From: Anisus vortex
Lineage: Eukaryota; Mollusca; Gastropoda; Planorbidae
Length of the DNA: 64,000 nt
Assembly (NCBI GenBank): GCA_949126835.1
Contig: OX421506.1
Span: 27,789,441-27,853,440, forward strand
Direction: 5' to 3'
Shown: piece after piece, positions 1 to 10,500 of the stretch
Numbering within the stretch: the first letter of the stretch is position 1
Layout of the letters: each line of letters opens with the position of its first letter
Position numbers and translations under genes: made by a program
Notes under the pieces: model-generated
The model's input: only the letters and a program-made list of their open reading frames with translations
The model's database searches: none
What the model was told of the DNA's origin: nothing

Positions 1-1
1 A

Positions 2-193
2 GGAGAAGATAATTCAGATATTGGATTGAAACTGGAGACTCCTGAAAGTCAATCTATGGCTCTTTTGATACGAAATATAAAAGATATTGACTGGTCGACT
101 AAAATCATAAAGATTAATTCACACAACGTAATTGTATTCCCAAAATGTGTATTTCTAATTAAACAAATATTTTCAAAATGTTATTACAATTAG
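2..193 (+). other. Open frame at the left window edge, possible partial exon
   Basis: An open frame of 63 codons runs from the window edge to TAG at 191-193. It contains phrases such as PESQSMALLIRNIKDIDW that look coding. There is no start codon at the edge and a possible donor (AAC|GTAATT) lies near 127, so this could be the last part or an internal exon of a gene beginning before the window. No family is recognised, and chance remains possible in AT-rich DNA. Confidence 0.2.
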
Positions 194-236
194 AATCTAT
201 ATTTTAAATCATATTTCTTCAGTTTTCTTTATACTA

Positions 237-242
237 TTTATT
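237..242 (-). terminator. Poly(A) signal of gene C
   Basis: AATAAA on the minus strand, 85 nt beyond the gene C stop codon. It is the first such hexamer downstream. Confidence 0.4.
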
Positions 243-326
243 CATTTTGTAGTTCATAAGTTCTAAAAGAAATTTACTAAAAAAATTTGATAGAGATAGA
301 AGCAGGCATCGAAGCGTAACAATATT

Positions 327-1485
327 TCAACCCCATTTAGGGCGACGGATTTTTGGTATTGTAGGCAGGGGCCGTCTAGTAGGAAAAGGAGGCTTGCAGT
401 TTCCACTATAGCATCTTTTATCTGTAGATTAAAAATAAAAAAATAATATAATAAGCTTATATAATATAATTATTAAAGAAGTTTAAACATTTATTTAAAT
501 AAGACATTCAAATAAAATAATGACGCTATAAAACCATCCGTAAATATGTAAATAGAAATTCGATCTCTTCTACATCTTGTTTCCACCAAGCTTATTTTCC
601 CAAAACCACCACATTCATAGAATGCACGAAAGCTAATAGCTGATGACTTAAGATCACAAGCTAATCATTTAACTATCTTGTACTCGATTTGATTAACCCT
701 TGACAGATCAGATTAGAAGAAAAGCAAAACGTTTAGAATTTATTGGAAAAAAAAATTGTAAGTCAGCTTTTCATCTTCTATACCAGAGGTCAGCAACCTT
801 TTGATATTAGTGTGCCCAAGTAAGATTTCTCATTCATTCAGCGCGTCAACGGTCTAAAAGTCAACCTGCTCTGGCACAACATTTCTTGTAAAAGAGACTT
901 GGAACGTTCTATCTTGGGGTCTTTCGTGTGCCATTGAAAATCGCTCTGTTTGCCATGTATGAAACGCGCTATAGATTGCCGATATCTGTCTTACATAATA
1001 ACTTTTGAAATTATGGTAGAAATATGTTACAATAAAAGTCAAATCATAAATGAAAATAGTTCATTCTGAAAACTCACCTTGTTGTAGAACTGGCGATAGA
1101 GTTACCTGTAATGAAAGAAAGGAACATAACATCACCATAAAGAAAAATATGTCATTTTTTTTTTAAATATCCAACCTAGTACAATATTAATAATACATAC
1201 CTAAAGCGTGTAGTGTTTTTATTTTATTTCAAGTTAAACTATGGTAACAAGTTTGTAACAACAAGGGGGCAATTAATGTGGCCTTTCCATTGGCCTTTAA
1301 GAATAAAAAGTCGATGACATTACAATTTTAAGGTGCTCTTTATCAAGCACGACTTTGCCGGTCTTCTTTGCTATAATATTAGCACAAGTGTTTATGTCAT
1401 TTAAGTGTTGCAGTGGACTTACCGCGCTTCCCAGTAAACAGCTAAGAACTGCTACGGCCAGAGCTAAAACTAGATATGCTTTCAT
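327..1485 (-). CDS. Gene C: secreted prepropeptide with cationic, amidation-type C-terminus (3 exons)
   Basis: Exons read on the minus strand are 1485-1324 (54 codons, phase 0), 1105-1078 (28 bp) and 421-327 (to TGA); phases agree and give 94 aa. Donors are ATT|GTAATG and CAAG|GTGAGT; acceptors are TTACAG and CTACAG with a T-rich tract. Residues 1-21 form a signal peptide (MKAYLVLALAVAVLSCLLGS). A short pro-region follows, then a dibasic KR. The tail begins CYSGNCK, is rich in Pro and Arg, and ends RRPKWG. KR suggests proprotein-convertase cleavage and the terminal Gly suggests amidation, giving a basic two-cysteine peptide of about 27 residues. The CYxxNC ring resembles vasopressin/oxytocin peptides, but position and precursor differ. 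A TATAAATA lies 63 bp upstream of the ATG and AATAAA 85 bp after the stop. The function (antimicrobial or signalling) is inferred. Confidence 0.65.
783..872 (+). repeat. hAT-type terminal fragment, copy 1 (in intron 2 of gene C)
   Basis: It starts CAGAGGTCAGCAACCTTTTG and continues through a segment ending in TAAAAGTCAACCTGCTCT. The same roughly 90 bp recurs at 4662-4752. The CAGRGGTCRGCAACC start is typical of hAT termini. No opposite end was found, so this is a one-ended remnant. Confidence 0.4.
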
Positions 1486-1547
1486 GGTGGGAGAAACACG
1501 CGGGTTGGCGTAGGCCCCCCGTGGCCGCACAAGAGAAAAATGAGCAT

Positions 1548-1555
1548 TATTTATA
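1548..1555 (-). promoter_or_regulatory. TATA box of gene C
   Basis: TATAAATA on the minus strand, 63 bp upstream of the gene C start codon. Genes A and B have a matching box at almost the same distance. Confidence 0.55.
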
Positions 1556-1983
1556 CAACAGAGGTGCTAAAAACAACAGCAACAAGGTACTTCTGATTTA
1601 TCATGTAAACTATTTCATCTTTCATCGTCGTATTGTTTTATGGTGCCATCAGCACAGGTGAAACACAGGTTTCTGCTTGTTTTCAATTGTTTGGTGAAGT
1701 GCTCTTATTATGTCAGTTATGAAATACGAATGCTGAAATCAATGGGTTTGCTAGGTGTTGCAACCATTATGTCTATTTGTTGTGTTGTTTTCCATTGTGC
1801 GAACTGTGAGTGTGCTGCCCCTTTTGTTGTTTACCCATAATCCCCTAGTATGTTAGCGACGTCCTTGTTCTACCATTTTGAATGTACTAGTCTTCATTAC
1901 AGAATAAAGTCTGAGTACAATTATACACTGCGTCTTTACATTTCTCGATTTATTACACTAGGGAAAGAGGTTAGGTGAGGCGA

Positions 1984-2345
1984 GGGGGGGGGGGGGCGGG
2001 ATATAGGTATATACAGTGAGAAAGATAGAAAACAAGCGTTAGATAGAAAGATATAGGGGAAAATAAATAGAAAGAAAGTGACTGAGAGAAAGAATAAAGA
2101 GAGAAAGAGAGGGAGAAATGAGAGAAAATAAGAAAGTAAACAAAGAGACACAGAGAAAGTGAGAGAAAGAGACAGAAAAGATTGAGAGCCAGTAAAAGAG
2201 AAAGAAAGAGACTGAGAGAGAGTAAAAGGGGGAGAGAAAGAATGAGAGCGGGAAAAAGATAGAGAATGAAAGGGAAAAGGCAAGAGAGAGAAAGTGAGAG
2301 AAAAGAGAGAAAAAAGAAACGAAAAAGTGAGAGAAGTGCAGAGAA
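1984..2345 (+). repeat. Poly-G run and 340-bp purine-only-like tract
   Basis: A run of about 13 G is followed by some 340 bp of almost uninterrupted A/G (GAGAAA-type) and a short TA run. Long open frames on the minus strand here (Ser/Leu/Phe-rich) are a composition artefact. Such tracts can form triplex DNA. Confidence 0.8.
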
Positions 2346-3121
2346 ATATATATATATATAACGTTGCAGTAATGCACAGTGAGTTAAATTCAAACACTAT
2401 CCCAACATGCCTTGCTTGTATGTACTATCGGCTGGCAGAAATTGTAATGCTCTTGCTTCTAAACGATCTTCAGAACCTAGAGACAACATTTCAGGCTAGA
2501 GTGTTCTAACAACAAGTTATGTCCTATTTACAAAACTAAAAATGAAATGTGTGTAGTGTTTTGTAAGAGTGGCTATTTACACAAATATTTGTGTTTCTCT
2601 TTACGAAATGTTGTCATGCTTTCACGAGGCGGGATGAAGAAATGACACATTTTTTTTAGAAGAAGGATCTTACATAAGATAACTGAAAATAAATAGAAAT
2701 AAACAGAATATTTGGCTTTTCCAGAGTAAAAGCAGTAAACGTTGAAATAAAAAAATAGGTCTAAACTTTAGCAAGAGGCATAATTGGAAAACAGAGGAAA
2801 GAGGAGAAAGATGGAAACAATTTATATTTCCAATTTTGGTGTTATTGTTTTTTCTTTCGAAAAGAGTTTTTCATTTTCAAGGGCAGATTGAAGACATTAT
2901 TTTTTTTATCGTATTCACATGGGCATTTTGAAATTTATGAATAATGTGTAAAATATGACCTTTTTGTGGCTGTTATGTCAAGTCAAATATGTTATATTTA
3001 TATCTCTAGCCTTTTATAATAGTATGTTCGTCCATTTTGTATAGAAAAACATTGGCATACCATTTAAATTAACTTTAATCATATGGATGAGTGTGTGGAT
3101 TGATAGACAGATGTTTGAATA
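2346..3121. other. Non-coding stretch, nothing recognised
   Basis: AT-rich DNA with no credible exon, repeat family or RNA gene that I can see. Confidence 0.5.
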
Positions 3122-3215
3122 TATAGATAGATAAACCGATAGATAGGTGAATGAATGGGTGGGTGGATAGAGATATGTTGAATAGGTAGACTGATAGATA
3201 GATAGATAGATAGAG
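3122..3215 (+). repeat. GATA-rich microsatellite
   Basis: Degenerate GATA/GGTG repeats end in about six perfect GATA units. A short (CA)n follows near 3630-3658. Confidence 0.75.
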
Positions 3216-3721
3216 TACCTAATTTAGCAGCAGGCTGATAGTTTTCATATCATTTTTTAAGGCCCCAAAATAATTAAACGGCAATAAAGGCAATGTTTTA
3301 AACACATATGAACGCCCCATTCGTCGTCGATGCTGATTTTACATGGGCCACATATCAAGCTGCACAGCTCATTAATACTGCTGTCCTCTGAAAATCTCAA
3401 AAAACGATAACCAGATGTTCAGTGTCATTGTCACCTTTCCTCATTGGTATAAAACTAGGCGTTTCATGTCAATGGCACTTAGCGTCAAAAGTAGATTTGA
3501 ACAGATTGCGGTGTAGCCATGCAGCGTGCGTCACCATAAAATGTTGCATCATCAAAGTGTTGATTTTCAGATCTACTAGCTAGTTTTTAGATATTAGCAA
3601 TGGGAATATTCAATATGGCACAATCACCCCCCCACACACACACACACATACACACACTTTTTTCACACAATTTTCTATGAGAAACTAAGGTCTCAATAAT
3701 TTCTTAATTTGTGTGGTTGAA

Positions 3722-4130
3722 GTTTAAATCTTATCTTATATATTAGAGACGCTCCTTCTATAAAGAAGACTATTGCGTCCTACGCACATTCGTGGTTTGA
3801 GTCTAGTCTTGCATCGCTATTAAGGTTTTAAATGATGTTAAGTTACTGGTAGATTTCCTGGTTTGTTCAGGCAACTCATTCCATGTCCGAATGCCACTCG
3901 AGAAGAATTATTACTTATATGAATTTGTTCTCACATAAGGGATAAGAAATGTGTTTTTGTCCTTATGTTTATCTGAACTTTGCAACAAGTTGTTATTGTG
4001 TTGTATTTCTAAATTAAAGTTTAAAGTCTTATGTATTCTTACTACTTTACTCTTTGTCCTTCTTATTTCTAGGCAACTGTTAGCATTATCTAATGTTGTA
4101 GCTTTGTCGCGTAGTTAGGTGAGCACAACA
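3722..4130 (-). mobile_element. CR1/jockey-like LINE 3' end, copy 1
   Basis: Read on the minus strand, the 3730-3900 part encodes a degenerate reverse-transcriptase C-terminus with the signature IRTWNELP followed by LTSFKT. This matches the FxxRxxxxWNxLP...SFK ending of many CR1/jockey-clade LINEs. It ends in an ATAAG-type tail. At least eight more 3' ends of this family occur in the window (20676, 22105, 33745, 37965, 39265, 42484, 47890, 48795). The 3940-4080 part recurs near 49820-49905. Confidence 0.55.
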
Positions 4131-4661
4131 TAAACGTACTTCTCTTGATTTGCATTTTTTTCGTCTATGCTTCTTTGCAATTGCAATACACCAAAACTGA
4201 ACAAAAAGATACAATTTTATTTCCTAGAAAAAAAAGCTATCAAATTTTAAAATAAGTAGCCCAGTTTACTGAGTATCGGAATCTTCTGGAGGCTAAAATC
4301 ATTTTAAAACAAATGCATCGTCGTACTTAAAGAAAATATATACATACTTTGTGTGTGGACACTTGATAGCTGAACTATGCATCTCGAGGATCGGATTCGA
4401 CCTCCAAGCAGTAGTGTAGCCGGGGGGAGGGGGGGGGGAGCAGGGGGAGCAGAACATTTAAAAAAAAGGGCCTTTTCCGGAAAAAATAATTTAATAATTT
4501 TAACAAGCCATGTAGCACAATTTATACTGTTTCTAATTTATTTATTTTTTTAAATGGCATTTCAACAATTTAATTTGTTACAATATGATTAATGAACCTT
4601 GTTAGATCAAGTTAATTTTAGTTTAATTTAATTTGATAGGAAGTGAAGGTCACATTCTAGC
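4131..4661. other. Non-coding stretch with a G-rich patch
   Basis: No exon is seen. A G-rich patch at 4419-4450 follows CAGTAGTGTAGCCGGGG, which looks like one end of a hAT-type MITE, but no partner end was found. Confidence 0.4.
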
Positions 4662-4752
4662 AGGGGTCGGCAACCTTTTGCTAATGGTGTGCCAAGCTAG
4701 GATTTCTAAATCATTCAGCGTGCCAACAGCCTAAAAGTCAACCTGCTCTATT
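4662..4752 (+). repeat. hAT-type terminal fragment, copy 2
   Basis: Starts CAGGGGTCGGCAACCTTTTG and is clearly alignable to 783-872. The opposite terminus was not found. Confidence 0.45.
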
Positions 4753-5039
4753 ATACTTGTTTTCTTATAAGACAAGTAGGTAATTTAAATCCGTAGCTAG
4801 GCAAAGGCCAAAAGCAAAGGAACTCTATATAGAAAATCGTTAAAGCGTTTTATATTTAATTTTAAAAAAACATGTGTATGTGATTGTCATCCTTTTATTA
4901 GCATTTATACCAAATACAAAATTATATTACCAAACTTTCACATTTATGGCAACTATTTTGTAAATGTTATCATTTAGTTGTCAAAATACATATCTATCAA
5001 CTGATAATATTGATTATAATATTTTCTGCTCAGTTTAAC

Positions 5040-5580
5040 TGATATGATCTTTTATTACTCCCTTTCTATTAACTTGCGCTGTCTTATTGTCTGATTGTCT
5101 GCTTGTCTGGTTGCTTGCAAAACTTTGCATCGATTTTTTCGACCACTTCCTGTCGTCCAATCGAGCCGAAACTTGGCCAGCAGACTTGTCCCGACTAACA
5201 ATACATTCTATCACATTTTCAGCCTCATAGCGTTTGGAATAGTCACAAATTCATTGGACCAATTTGGGAATCGAGGAAAATATTTTACGTCAAAATGGCT
5301 GTCTCTACCGGAAGAGTAGGAAGGAAATAAAATTTTCGTATATGTTCGTTTTTACGAAATAAATAGAATGTAAACGACACAATGTTGCCGAAACAAAGAG
5401 AGTTACCTGTTTATATTTTTTGCGGGCCAAAGCTAGAAAAAAAAAAAGGATGCGCAAAATTTTAGTGTGGAAATTCATAAGGTATGATATAACTTATATT
5501 TATTTTAATCTATCAAAATACAAATCAAAGATAAACTTAGTTTACAAAGAAAAACTTTGTTTTTATGGGTTAGTTTATTT
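5040..5580 (+). repeat. Unknown dispersed repeat, diverged copy
   Basis: A diverged relative of the 475-485 bp repeats at 5974 and 41906. Shared landmarks are a TGTCTG run, GACCACTTCC, CAGCAGACTTG, CTAACAATACAT, and a late TTTTTATGG. The open frame at 5095-5319 lies inside it and is not a gene. Confidence 0.5.
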
Positions 5581-5751
5581 ATAAATATAAAGTTTCTTCT
5601 AGAGCAACGTTTAGCGGAAGGGATACAAAGTAATCATACAAACTGGGTAGTTAATGTAACAGAAAATGTGCATATATTATATTAGTCATATAATATTTAT
5701 AAAAATTTCAACTACTTTTTGACGGTTTGGTCATTATAAAGTTATAATTTG

Positions 5752-5769
5752 AGGGTTAGGGTTAGGGTT
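5752..5769 (+). repeat. Short interstitial telomere-type repeat
   Basis: GGGTTAGGGTTAGGGTT: nearly three TTAGGG units, the telomere repeat of molluscs and most animals. It is too short to imply a fusion point. Confidence 0.5.
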
Positions 5770-5973
5770 GTAAAGTTGTAAGTAAACATTTCCTGCATTA
5801 ATTATTTGTCCATTCAACCTTGAGGAGTTTATCTCTTAAACAATTAGGCACATTTCGATGCCCGTTTCATTAAAGGCTTAAAATTCAACTGGCTACGTTT
5901 TCAAATCGCCAATATCCCTACACTTAATAAAAAAAAGTATCTACATCTAAGAAAGTCGTAGTAAGATTAAGGG

Positions 5974-6448
5974 TTATTTTAAGTTGCATTTTCTGTCTGT
6001 CTGTCTGTCTGCAATGGTGCAAAAATTGGCTTCAAGTTTTCTACCACTTCCCTTGGTCCGATCAAGCTGAAATTCGGACAGCAGACTTGTGGCGCCTAAC
6101 AATACATCCTATCAAATTTTCAGTTAAAACAACTTAATAATACTACACTTATGACAATATTCATTTCTTAAAAGGAAAGTATATGAAAAATTTTGGTTTC
6201 ACTTTAAAAATGCCTGTGCAACTTTTTATAGTTTTTCGGCGCAAAGATAGAAAAAAAAATTACGCGCTAAGATTATTTTTAGAACAATTCATACAGAGTA
6301 AGGAGATATTTTTGAGATTTGCGACACAGATATTTTTCTGTACGTTTCATTTGCAGTAGTCAATCAATTATTTAATTAGATGATGGTAAAATTAGTTTGC
6401 AAATAAAGGGAGTATAATAAAAACGTCGTTTTTATGGTTTTCTTGTTA
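5974..6448 (+). repeat. Unknown dispersed repeat, 475 bp, copy 2
   Basis: Runs from TTATTTTAAGTTGCA to ATGGTTTTCTTGTT and is nearly identical to 41906-42388 apart from the TGTCTG-run start. There are no clear TIRs and no coding capacity. The sharp common ends suggest a mobile element, class unknown. Confidence 0.6.
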
Positions 6449-7548
6449 TAAAGTTTTTGACATTGTCACATATTAATAGCACCCACAGCTCTCGCTCAAC
6501 GCGAGTTTTGTGGGCGGTACTAAAGGCCTAGACTGTTCTAAGAATTCACTCTCGTGCCGACCTCAAATTCTCGGAATGGCTAGGAATAGTCTATTATTTC
6601 TCGTACAGGGGAGTTCATATTAAAATTATCATTTTTATTATGAGTTTTGTAATGATACCAATATTTTCACCCCTCCTAGTAATAGGTCTGTTCCCCGCTC
6701 TCCTCCGCTAGTATTTAGAGTCTTGTGCAGAGTTTTGTACAGAGTGGACGCTTGTGATGGCACTTTTTTATTCTAACTGTATATAATCTTCATATTGTAT
6801 ATATTTGTACATATCAACTGAATTAAATTATCAACAACATTTACACTGAAGCTTCCTCGACAAGTTACTGTTCTATGTTTTGTTTCATTATTTACAATAC
6901 GATAATATATTTATTTACAACTACAACGTAAAGGAAAGGAACTGTTAGAAGGCAAATCCTGAGTTTGTGCCCAGGACAATAAGTAGAGTTCGTGTAATAC
7001 CTAAATGTAAATAATAATAACCAAAGTCTACCCTAGGACGAACGAGAATTATCAACAACATTTACACGGCTCTGACCACAAAGGGATTGTGGTCGTAACA
7101 ACATCATATTACGCTTTTAAATTCCTTACTGGTTTATGCAAACTAATACCAGGCCCAAGTGTTAGTCTATAAGAAAAAAGTTCTTTAAATGAAGAATAAG
7201 ATAATTTGTTTGGATTTCTCTATATCTTTCTAAACATTTTATTAAATTTTGTACAGAAGCTTTAAAAAAACTCTTTTCCAAATCAAAAATATTACGCCCA
7301 AAAGTTAATCTGGGCTCAAATAGAACGCTGACCCTAGATAAATGATATGAACAAACAGAGCGCATACAGTTTAGTCAAATTATTAATGTAAAAAACAAAC
7401 TCTAAATGTTCATTGTGTATTAGAATTTTATTTTATTTTCTATATTATTCACTATATGTAAGGTCTTGGCTAGTCAGCATTATGTTTAAAAAGTCAGCTT
7501 AAAATAAAATGTTCAGCACTGCTAAGTTAGAGACCTGCTGAAGAGGTA
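6449..7548. other. Non-coding stretch with a 20-bp direct repeat
   Basis: No gene is seen. ATTATCAACAACATTTACAC occurs at about 6827 and again near 7049, which could mark an old LTR-like or duplicated segment. A probable poly(A) signal of gene A (AATAAA on the minus strand) lies at 7427-7436. Confidence 0.4.
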
Positions 7549-10500
7549 TCAGCCAAACCACTTCCTAGGCCTTGGGATTGTGATTATGACTTTCCATTTG
7601 ACACAAACTCCGGAACTATCCCAGGTGATGCAGATTTCAGCTGTAAAAGGAATAAATAAATTGAAAATAATAAAAAATACTCTTTTGACTTATTTTGTTA
7701 GCGTTGTTCGAAACAGTAACCTAAAACGCTAGCTAACAAAGTCCAATGAAGGCAGGACTCTAATCCGAAGAACGAAAAGAGTAACTGAAAAACTGCCGAG
7801 CGGCAGCGCGTTTGGCTAGCATACCGAAGGTCCTGGGTTCGAATTCTGGTGAAAAGTAGGATTATTTTCCCGGGTCTGAAGGGTGTTCCTGAGTCTACCC
7901 AGCTCTGATGGGTACCTGACCTTAGCTGCGGTAAAGTAACGGCGGCTGTGCATAGTGCTGGCCACACAATCACCTCGTATGCCGTGGCCACAAAAACTGG
8001 TGATCGCTGCTTCATCGGACCTATGGTTCGAGTTGGTCCAACGGGATACTTTACTTTTATATATATATATATATATATAATATATATACACGTATTGCCC
8101 GGTGCGGCCTGCACCAAGCTTGCTACGCCACTGGAGAGACATGTAAGAGAAAAGTTCTAATATAGATTTATAGGTGGATTTTTTTTGCAATAATCACAGG
8201 TGGCCATTTAAACTATTGGTAATCTTATGTCACATGATATCAGTACTAGGGAACTGGGAAGTAGAAACAAAGTTAGATGCTGGGTCAGTTGTTGTTGCTT
8301 GTGATAGACGTGAATCAAAGGGGGTCAAGATAGAGAGGGGAGGTAACATAATATATAAGTGACCACTCGCATAATGAAAAACATTCAATGGCAAGTGTAA
8401 CAATAACACATACACAGATCATGGACTAAAGTTACTTTAGATAAATGATAAAATGTAAGTATTACCTCGCCTGTTCCTGGAAGAAATAACTTCCTGTAAA
8501 ATATTGTAAAAAAAAAACTTGTGGGTTCTCAGTTCCTTTTTTGTTATTACAGTTTTCTAACTCAATCTTTGTTATAGCTATAAATAGAACTATAGTACAT
8601 CTATAGCAAAACTATAACATAATAAATATAACTTTAACATAGGTACAACATCACCATAAAATAACTTTAACATAAACTTACAAAACTATAACATTGAGCC
8701 TACTTTAAAAGCTAACATTTTAACTTTGCTTACTATGTCTAAAAAATAACTGTAACATTATACTAGCCATTGCATTTCAATATCACTGAGTATGAGCAAA
8801 GACTATAATAAGATGGACCGCTTGTTATATTGTTTAGTGCTGAATAGTAAGTTTGTGCATGTGCGCCTTCAATACGTTCTCAAGTTTTTCTGGTGCCCAT
8901 CAAAGACTATTTTTAGAGCGTAATATTAGTTTTTTTTTCTATGCGCACACTGTCTTGAATGACTCTTAAAGTTTTTAAGAGGGTGATATAATTATGTTAG
9001 GCCTGCCCCCGCCCCTGGTCATTCTGGAAGCCAAATCATTCACCGCAGAATTCTACGAAACAAATGTTCTGATATTGCTATTATTGTTGATATAACTGGT
9101 TCCCGTATTAAAAATCAACCCCCCCCCCCCTAAGTTTATTCTCGTTGTTTATATAACATCTATCGCTAAACAGTAGTTTTTTTTTCTCTCAATATAAATA
9201 GCCATTATTTCGATATAGTAGTCGTATTAGTTTATTTCTTTCGTTAATATTTTATTATTTTTTTTAGTTGGTCAGATTTTATTGGGATGGGAAAAGAGGG
9301 TAGGGGGGCAATAAGTCTATTTTGTGTCTGGCTTTGGTTTAACATTTTTTAATGTAAGAGTAGTCGGACTTACCTCATCGTTTCTGCGTACTACAATAGA
9401 TGCTAGAATTTTTAAAAGTTACCATGTTACAAAAGTAGCACCGTATTATAACTGTGAATTGAAACCGCTTACGAAGAAATACACTTTATATTTTACTTCA
9501 TATGTTTTAAAATAATCCATTTATTATCAGACAAAAATGTAGGCCTAGTATATACCAAATTATTTTGTTAAATTTACTTCGTATGCTGTAAAATAAATTA
9601 ATTTATGAGCACACAATACATTGCAGGCCTTGTATTTACCTGGTTTGTCAACAGTACCTTTGATGTCATTCGCTTTCGAATAGTTAACTACGTCATTCAC
9701 TAAGAAATAAATAAGAAATATTTTTTTGTATTTATTATTCACAAATTAATAAGAATAATAGATCGATATTTGTTAATTAATACATTACAGAAAGATTTGC
9801 CTAGTGATATATATATTTTTTTAATTTATATTAGAAAACGCTAGAAAAAATTCAAAGACTGGTGCGACATTTAGAATTATTTTTTAATACAAAGGGAAAG
9901 AATTGATCGTTGATTTTAGGAAGAGCGAAAAATCCAGATCAAATCCTACAATCATAACTATTAGAGTGAGTTATGTGCCCGTCATGATAAACCCTGCGGC
10001 ACTCATTTAGCAAAATCGCCAGCAAAATCATTCAAAGAGAATAATGATCTTGGACGATTAAGGGACTTTACATAAATTTATTTCTACGATGCTGCATTTG
10101 AAAGTTAACTATTTACCCTAGATCTAAGTAAAGAGAGACGAACAGATGGACAAGTTTTAATGTTTGTTTTTTTTAACGTTTAAAATGAGATCAGTCTGGG
10201 CTTCAGAAGTCGTCCGTTTCCCAGTCAATGTGTAAATCATATTTGTATAGTTGGGCTTGTAGTTCTACTGGTACAGTATAATGAATAATATATTACAGTT
10301 AATATGGTATAGTATTTAGTATGGTGGCGTAAGATACGATACTATAGACCTACAAGTACAGTATTCTATAGTACAGTAGTACCGTACAGTGCAGTACAGT
10401 GCAGTCTATTACAGTAGTACAACACGATAAAGTAGATAGTACGATTTAGTACAGTAGAGTAAAATTGAATAGTGCAGTAAAGATCAGAAAAAAAACAGTC

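Noticed and set aside
327..421. Gene C peptide as a vasopressin/oxytocin homologue
   Set aside because: Only the CYxxNC ring is similar. The peptide is at the precursor C-terminus and no neurophysin domain follows.
854..1042. 62-codon minus-strand frame
   Set aside because: It lies in intron 2 of gene C and runs into a hAT-type terminal repeat. A possible acceptor (TTATGTAAG) is much weaker than the CTACAG used for the exon at 421-327.
1648..1840. Plus-strand small frames next to the gene C promoter
   Set aside because: Antisense to the promoter region, with no splice or family support.
1936..2397. Three overlapping minus-strand frames of 112-153 codons
   Set aside because: They are Ser/Leu/Phe-rich translations of the purine tract in all three frames, a pure composition effect.
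7793..7870. A true tRNA gene
   Set aside because: The A/B-box head is fused to the SINE body found in other copies; no complete cloverleaf was seen.
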